64,000 nt of DNA, taken from contig CAYHCE010000003.1 in the NCBI GenBank assembly GCA_964355015.1, positions 95,962 to 159,961 of the forward strand. Reading direction: 5' to 3'. The notes below the pieces were generated by a model that was not told the origin of the DNA, did no database searches, and saw nothing but the letters and a program-made list of their open reading frames with translations. Both the position numbers and the translations under genes were made by a program. This stretch comes from CAYHCE01 sp964355015 (GTDB lineage Bacteria > Cyanobacteriota > Cyanobacteriia > PCC-6307 > Cyanobiaceae). Shown here piece by piece: positions 59,756-64,000 of this stretch; the first letter of the stretch is position 1; each line of letters opens with the position of its first letter.

Positions 59756-59848
59756 GCTTGAACCTCCGACATCACGCCCGACATCACCACCGAGATTCCG
59801 GCCCAGAGATCTGCTGAACGCTCCGGCGTCACCCTTGCTGGGGCCGAG

Positions 59849-60718
59849 TTGCTGGCCTGGCGTCGCGGGTTGCTGGCGGAGGGGGGGCGTGCCGTCGATC
59901 TCGACTGGCTGCTCGACCTGGCTGGCGGTCTCTCCTGGCCTGTCCTGCAGCGCCTCCGGCTCGAGGCGGACGGCCCGGTCAGCCTGGCCTGTCCCCCGGC
60001 CCGGCTCGAACGGCTCTGGCGTGAGCATCGCCGCAGCCACACTCCCCTGCAGTACCTGGTGGGGGTCTGCCCCTGGCGGGATCTGGAGCTGGGGGTCTCC
60101 CCGGCGGTGCTGATCCCTCGTCAGGAAACCGAGCTGCTGCCTGAGCTGGCTGTCACCGCCGCCGGCCAGTTGCCCGCCGATCGCCGCCGCCGCCTGCTCT
60201 GGGCCGATCTCGGCACCGGTTCCGGCTGCCTGGCGGTGGCCCTCTCCCTGGCTTTCCCTGAGGGCCTGGGCGTGGCCGTGGATTGCAGCCCGGAGGCCCT
60301 CGCCCTGGCGCGGCTCAACCTCGCGCAGGCGGGCACAGAGGGCAGGGTCGATCTGTGGCAGGGCTCCTGGTGGAATCCGCTGCGGTCCCTGTGGGGACAG
60401 CTGGACCTGGTGGTGAGCAACCCTCCTTACATCCCCACGGCCCTGATCGACGCTCTGGACCCGGTCGTCCGCCTGCACGAGCCCCTGCTGGCCCTCGATG
60501 GTGGCCCCGATGGGCTCGAGCCGATCCGGCGGATCGCTGCCGGAGCCGCCCGGGCGCTGGCCCCCGGCGGCTGGCTGCTGCTGGAGCACCATCACGACCA
60601 GGCCGAGCGCGTGCGGGCCCTGCTCGAAGCCGCGGGTCTGGTGCAGGTGGAATCACGGCCTGATCTGGAAGGACACGGCCGTTTCGCCCAGGCCCGCCGC
60701 CCCGACCCCGCCCCCTGA
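59849..60718 (+). CDS. prmC: Release factor glutamine methyltransferase
   Basis: Methylates the GGQ glutamine of release factors RF1 and RF2. The 289-residue protein has an N-terminal helical domain, IPRQETELLPELA near residue 90, the SAM motif WADLGTGSGCLAVALSLAFP near 116, and the catalytic VVSNPPYIPTALID near 188. TTG at 59849 is taken as the start: an in-frame stop lies about 90 bp upstream and no ATG intervenes. It is joined to the next gene by TGATG. Confidence 0.92.
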   Translation: MLAWRRGLLAEGGRAVDLDWLLDLAGGLSWPVLQRLRLEADGPVSLACPPARLERLWREHRRSHTPLQYLVGVCPWRDLELGVSPAVLIPRQETELLPELAVTAAGQLPADRRRRLLWADLGTGSGCLAVALSLAFPEGLGVAVDCSPEALALARLNLAQAGTEGRVDLWQGSWWNPLRSLWGQLDLVVSNPPYIPTALIDALDPVVRLHEPLLALDGGPDGLEPIRRIAAGAARALAPGGWLLLEHHHDQAERVRALLEAAGLVQVESRPDLEGHGRFAQARRPDPAP

Positions 60719-61323
60719 TGGCCGCCCACCCTGCTCTCGACGCCCTGAAGCTGGCCGAACGCATCCGGGCAGGATCGGCGGCCCTTTTCCCCACCGATAC
60801 CCTGCCCGCCCTGGCGGCGCTGCCGGCGGCGGCGGGGCAGCTCTGGGCCCTCAAGCAGAGGCCGGCCGTCAAGCCACTGATCCTGATGGGGGCCGAACCG
60901 GAACCCCTGTTCGAGGCGCTTGGGCTGCCGCTGCGTCAGGAGTGGCGGGCGATGGCCGCGCGCTGGTGGCCAGGCGCCCTCACCCTGGTGCTGCCGGCCC
61001 GGGGGGCGGTGGTGGCGGCCCTGCATCCCGGAGCCACCCCGGCCGCCGCCAGCCTGGGTCTGCGTATCCCCGCCTCCCCCCTCGCGCTGGAACTGCTCAG
61101 GCTCACCGGCCCGTTGGCCACCACCAGCGCCAACCGTTCGGGAGAGCCGGCCTGCCTTACGGCCGAGCAGGCGGCGGCTGTGTTTCCCATGGTGCCTCGG
61201 CTGGCTCCCGATCCCTGGCCAGAGCCGACCGGCCAGGCCAGCACCGTGTTGGCCTGGATGCCCTCCGGCGAGTGGCGCCTGCTGCGTTCCGGTGCTGTGA
61301 TGCCGCAGGATTGCCACCGCTGA
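60718..61323 (+). CDS. Sua5/YciO/YrdC-type protein (threonylcarbamoyl-AMP synthase family)
   Basis: A 201-residue YrdC-fold protein of the family that makes threonylcarbamoyl-adenylate for tRNA t6A. Blocks are AALFPTDTLPALAALP near residue 20, LKQRPAVKPLILM near 44 (KxR...), and ATTSANRSGEPAC near 138 (SxN). The first Thr-Asp-Thr segment and K-x-R motifs are kept. It might be the YciO branch, whose role is unclear. Start overlaps prmC stop by 1 nt, so the two are coupled. Confidence 0.88.
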   Translation: MAAHPALDALKLAERIRAGSAALFPTDTLPALAALPAAAGQLWALKQRPAVKPLILMGAEPEPLFEALGLPLRQEWRAMAARWWPGALTLVLPARGAVVAALHPGATPAAASLGLRIPASPLALELLRLTGPLATTSANRSGEPACLTAEQAAAVFPMVPRLAPDPWPEPTGQASTVLAWMPSGEWRLLRSGAVMPQDCHR

Positions 61324-61330
61324 GGCATCG

Positions 61331-61489
61331 ATGCTCTGGCTCGTTCTGGCGGTGGCGGCCCTGCTCAGCCTCTCCCATAGCGTGATCTATCCCCTGACCC
61401 AGTGGTGGACCCCGTTGTTGGAGCTGCGAGGCTGGGCCTGGGTGTCGGTTCTCGTGATCGCCTTCCTGCTGGCCGGTCAGCCTGACTGA
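61331..61489 (+). CDS. Small two-helix membrane protein
   Basis: A 52-residue frame starting MLWLVLAVAALLSLSHSVIY 7 bp after the Sua5-type gene. Two hydrophobic segments (about residues 2-20 and 35-50) flank PLTQWWTPLLELRGWAW, and it ends in LLAGQPD. The composition and the tight spacing argue for a real gene in the prmC operon. I do not recognise it. Confidence 0.6.
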   Translation: MLWLVLAVAALLSLSHSVIYPLTQWWTPLLELRGWAWVSVLVIAFLLAGQPD

Positions 61490-61500
61490 CGCAAGCTCTC

Positions 61501-61524
61501 TCCGGCGGCCCTGGGACCGCCGGA
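61501..61524 (+). terminator. Hairpin after the prmC operon
   Basis: TCCGGCGG and CCGCCGGA around an 8-nt loop, 12 bp after the small membrane-protein stop. No T run follows, so termination is only probable. Confidence 0.5.
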
Positions 61525-61934
61525 TGGGCAGGCCCGTTCCGAGAGTGGGAAACGCAGGATCTCCTGAGCGAAACAATGGATTCAGAGGCAGGTGTGTCAA
61601 CTGTTGGCGAAAAGGTCCTGATGGATTCGGGCCAGGCCAACGGTGAGGTCAGGCACGCCAGCTGGATGGGTTCCAGCTGAGTTTCGGCGGTGCCGGCAAG
61701 CATGAGCCCTGGAATGATCCGCTGGCATCATCCGCAGGCCAGGGGATCTTCTGCAGGTCTGAGTACAGAAATCGAAAGCAGGAGCACCCTTCGAACGCTG
61801 ATCGCCTCCGCCCATTTTGATGGTGTGACCCTGCATGAATGGATCTGGACCAGGCCCGTGTTGAAGTTGCCTTTCGGATGCATTGACCGCCTCAGGCGCC
61901 GACGTGACGATCAAAGCTCAGGTGTGCAATTGCC
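61525..61934. other. Intergenic region without recognised gene
   Basis: About 410 bp before the small secreted protein gene, lower in G+C than the flanks. Open frames of 82 and 105 codons on opposite strands show no family resemblance. Promoter for the next gene is presumed near its 3' end. Confidence 0.45.
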
Positions 61935-62186
61935 GTGACCCTCCAGATCCCCGTTCGTTCGATGGCCAGACTGCTCGTCGTCGGCACAGCGGCTTGCGTG
62001 GGTTCGGTGCTGACGCTGTCGGGACAGAGCCTGGCGGAGCAGCCCCAGATGGAAGCCGCACTGGCTAACCTGCGCCAGGCCAGGGCCCATCTCGTGAGAG
62101 CCACCCCCGATAAGGGCGGTTACCGGAAGGCAGCTCTGATCAACATCGACAGAGCCATCGAGCAGGTGGAAGCTGGCATCCGCTAG
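61935..62186 (+). CDS. Small secreted protein with a conserved helical pair
   Basis: An 83-residue protein with a signal peptide (MARLLVVGTAACVGSVLTLS if started at ATG 61962; GTG 61935 adds nine residues). The mature part ALANLRQARAHLVRATPDKG, YRKAALINIDRAIEQVEAG matches a short family found widely in bacteria, of periplasmic proteins with a K-G-G-x-R-x-x-A-L-x-x-I-x-x-A-I pattern. Function unknown. Convergent with the metallophosphoesterase gene. Confidence 0.75.
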   Translation: MTLQIPVRSMARLLVVGTAACVGSVLTLSGQSLAEQPQMEAALANLRQARAHLVRATPDKGGYRKAALINIDRAIEQVEAGIR

Positions 62187-62262
62187 TACCGTGTCCATCC
62201 CGGTAACGTGAAGCGGATGAACTGAGTGTTGGGCGGCAGCGCACCCCTCTGGAGCCTCAGCG

Positions 62263-63135
62263 CTACCGAAGCAGCACAGCCTCATCGATTCGTTTCCCCT
62301 GATCATCCCAGGCGGAGAGGGTGAGAGTTCTGGGTGTGGCTTCCAGTTCCGCGAAGGAGTGCACGCTCACCGCCCTGGCGCTGCGCTGGTTGGCTCGCAC
62401 GGGTCGCAGGGTCGCTCCCCCACCTCCCACCACCAGATAGGTGGTCCCGGCGATCACCTGGGTGCGCTCGTAGTTGTGATCATGGCCGTTGATGTAGAGC
62501 TGTACGCCATAGCGGCGGAACAGCGGCGTTAAGCGTGCCTGGGCCTGTGCATCGTCGCCGTAGTGGCCCGAGGAATAGATCGGGTGATGGCCCACCACCA
62601 CTTTCCACGGGGCGCTGCTGGCCGCCAGGGCCTGCTTCAGCCAGGGCAGCTGACGCAGCCAGGCGGCATTCATGTTGGTGTCCAGCAGGAAGAACTCCAC
62701 CGGACCCCGCCGCAGGTTGTACCAGCGCCCTTTCATCCCGAAGGGTGCATAGGCCACCTGCGGATCGCCGTTGCCCGTGCGGATGTCGTGGTTGCCCAGC
62801 ACGGCATGGAAGGGGACCCCCGCTGCAAGCAGTGAACGATACGGACGGCTGAAGGCTTTCTCCACCTGGCGCAGATCGCCGTCGTTGTAGATGTTGTCAC
62901 CGGCCATCAGCACCAGATCCACGGGCCGGCGGCGATGCACGGCCGCCATCTGGTCGGCGACCGCCTGCTGCTGGCGATCGCCGCTGCCCATGTCCCCCAG
63001 TGCCAGCCAGCGCAGCTTGCCGGTCGGGTTCGAGCCCTTCTGTGCTGCGGCCCTGGCGGCAGCCCAGAGGGGAGAGGCCATGGCTCCCGCCAGCAAGGCG
63101 AGCATCTGGCGGCGTGTCGGGCGGATGCTGTCCAT
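62263..63135 (-). CDS. Tat-exported metallophosphoesterase
   Basis: A 290-residue calcineurin-like phosphoesterase, probably an acid phosphatase outside the cytoplasm. The N-terminus has a twin-arginine signal (PTRRQMLALLAGAMASPL). Metal-binding blocks occur in order: LALGDMGSGD near residue 45, MAGDNIYNDG near 78, VLGNHDIRTGNG near 113, VVVGHHPIYSSGHYG near 178 and YINGHDHNYERT near 214. A beta-rich tail ends the protein. Such enzymes often serve phosphate scavenging, but no Pho box was recognised. Confidence 0.9.
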   Translation of the reverse strand: MDSIRPTRRQMLALLAGAMASPLWAAARAAAQKGSNPTGKLRWLALGDMGSGDRQQQAVADQMAAVHRRRPVDLVLMAGDNIYNDGDLRQVEKAFSRPYRSLLAAGVPFHAVLGNHDIRTGNGDPQVAYAPFGMKGRWYNLRRGPVEFFLLDTNMNAAWLRQLPWLKQALAASSAPWKVVVGHHPIYSSGHYGDDAQAQARLTPLFRRYGVQLYINGHDHNYERTQVIAGTTYLVVGGGGATLRPVRANQRSARAVSVHSFAELEATPRTLTLSAWDDQGKRIDEAVLLR

Positions 63136-64000
63136 CTGGGCAAGGCGTCGTGCGCCAAGTTATCGGTCCGCAGGTGGGTGCTGATGTTCGGGCTCCAGCA
63201 CATTCCTGCGGTCGGGCTCTGGCTTGGTCCTCGTGGCTGCCTTTCGCGCTGGGGCTGGGCGACAGCCGTGATTGCGCAATGTTGCCTACGAATCTGAATG
63301 TGGTATCTCACCTGAGTATTAAGGATGATAGAAGGTAGAGGCTTGTTGGCATGACACTTTCGCCGACCCAGAAGCCAGCGCCGAATCCTTCTATCGCACT
63401 CGATCAAAAGCTTGCCTCAGTCAAGAATCGTCTCTTTCAGGCTGCCCATTCACAACCCCTCGAACTGAAGCATCTTGGCATTGCACTGAGCCATCAGGGC
63501 ATCAAGGGAGACAGGCTTGATGCCCACCCCGGCATGATGCCGCTGCCCCTGCGTCGCGGCAGCTATCTTCCATCGCTGAGCAGGCGGTAACTTGCCATCC
63601 TTTCGGCTTGTCTTTTCGCCAACTTCTACAAGCTGGTTGTCTACAGCGAAAGCGAGGCGCTGGTCTCCAACATTACGGCAGCGCAGAAGTGTTATCCGCC
63701 CTTCTCCGATGACTACATGATTCTCCACCAGGAGATAAGTGAGGAGACGGATCCTATCTGCACGTTCAGAACGAGTCACAGCAGGGGTGTGCCGTGAAAC
63801 CGGGGCCATGGACACTTTCAAGTGCCCGGGCTTCTTCAGGGGGGAAGCCGCCTTCTTCGATCTCGACGATTTTGAGGCGATCAATGACAGCTCTCGCCTT
63901 CCGGGCGAAGATCAGCATGTGCTCGTGCACGGCGACGATTAGGTAGGGGCGCGTTGACTCATTTCATTTGTTACCCGTTTAATTGACGTCTCAACGGTTG
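63136..64000. other. Terminal region without a defensible gene
   Basis: 865 bp, lower in G+C than the preceding genes. It has a 79-codon plus-strand frame at 63351-63590, a 144-codon minus-strand frame at 63450-63884 and others. None has a family motif, a good start or clear coding bias, and the plus-strand frames are broken by stops (63588, 63794). It may hold a degraded gene or belong to something that continues beyond the window. Confidence 0.4.

Noticed and set aside
63450..63884. A 144-codon minus-strand frame near the window end
   Set aside because: No recognisable motif, and plus-strand frames look equally protein-like; coding could not be decided.

Overview
The window comes from a G+C-rich, phycoerythrin-containing picocyanobacterium of the Synechococcus/Cyanobium type. 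The evidence is psaD, psbB, psbT and psbM, a cyanobacterial-type gshA, a panC-cmk fusion, a ferrochelatase with a chlorophyll-binding tail, and a full phycobilisome-rod gene cluster. The flanks (1-22.2 kb and 48-63 kb) look like ordinary core genome: densely packed, mostly minus-strand genes with many 1-4 nt start/stop overlaps.

Left flank (1-22.2 kb): ppc-gshA-trpE form an overlapping minus-strand run behind psaD and its terminator. A second run is mrp-rodA-histidine-kinase-like gene. Then come hemF, an amidase-like exported protein, a complex-C cofactor-assembly protein, an RNase D-like exonuclease, a lipid-A-disaccharide-synthase-related protein, tRNA-Cys, several small conserved proteins, an aldo/keto reductase, purM, rlpA and panC-cmk.

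Phycobilisome rod island (22.2-48.05 kb): bounded by a low-molecular-weight tyrosine phosphatase gene on one side and tRNA-Phe(GAA) on the other, with visibly lower G+C in much of its centre. It encodes phycocyanin (cpcBA), one phycoerythrin-I (cpeBA) and no phycoerythrin-II. Pigment synthesis is ho1 -> pebA -> pebB (haem -> biliverdin -> phycoerythrobilin). Bilin attachment is by HEAT-repeat lyases (cpcE, cpcF, cpeY, cpeZ, a CpeF-like one) and by S- and T-type lyases (cpeS, a second S/U-type, cpeT, cpcT). Rods are built by CpeC, an unusual 508-residue tandem linker, a third PE linker, two small CpcD-like proteins and a membrane-anchored CpcL-type linker. The block cpeC-tandem linker-linker-small ORF-cpeS-cpeT-cpeR has the cpeCDESTR-type order, with the activator CpeR last. 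An AplA-like biliprotein relative, ferrochelatase and a pentapeptide-repeat protein lie inside the island. Several island genes are unrecognised. A decayed IS481-family transposase lies between cpcT and tRNA-Phe. The layout fits pigment type 2 (PC plus PE-I).

Right flank (48-64 kb): comF (its frame runs through tRNA-Phe), a DUF2470 protein, an FGGY-type sugar kinase, metK, a HAD phosphatase, rpsA, nrdR, psbT-psbB, a [2Fe-2S] ferredoxin with psbM, a tandem universal-stress protein, a thioesterase, dprA, prmC, a Sua5/YciO-type protein, small secreted or membrane proteins and a Tat-exported metallophosphoesterase. The last ~0.85 kb holds no gene I can defend.
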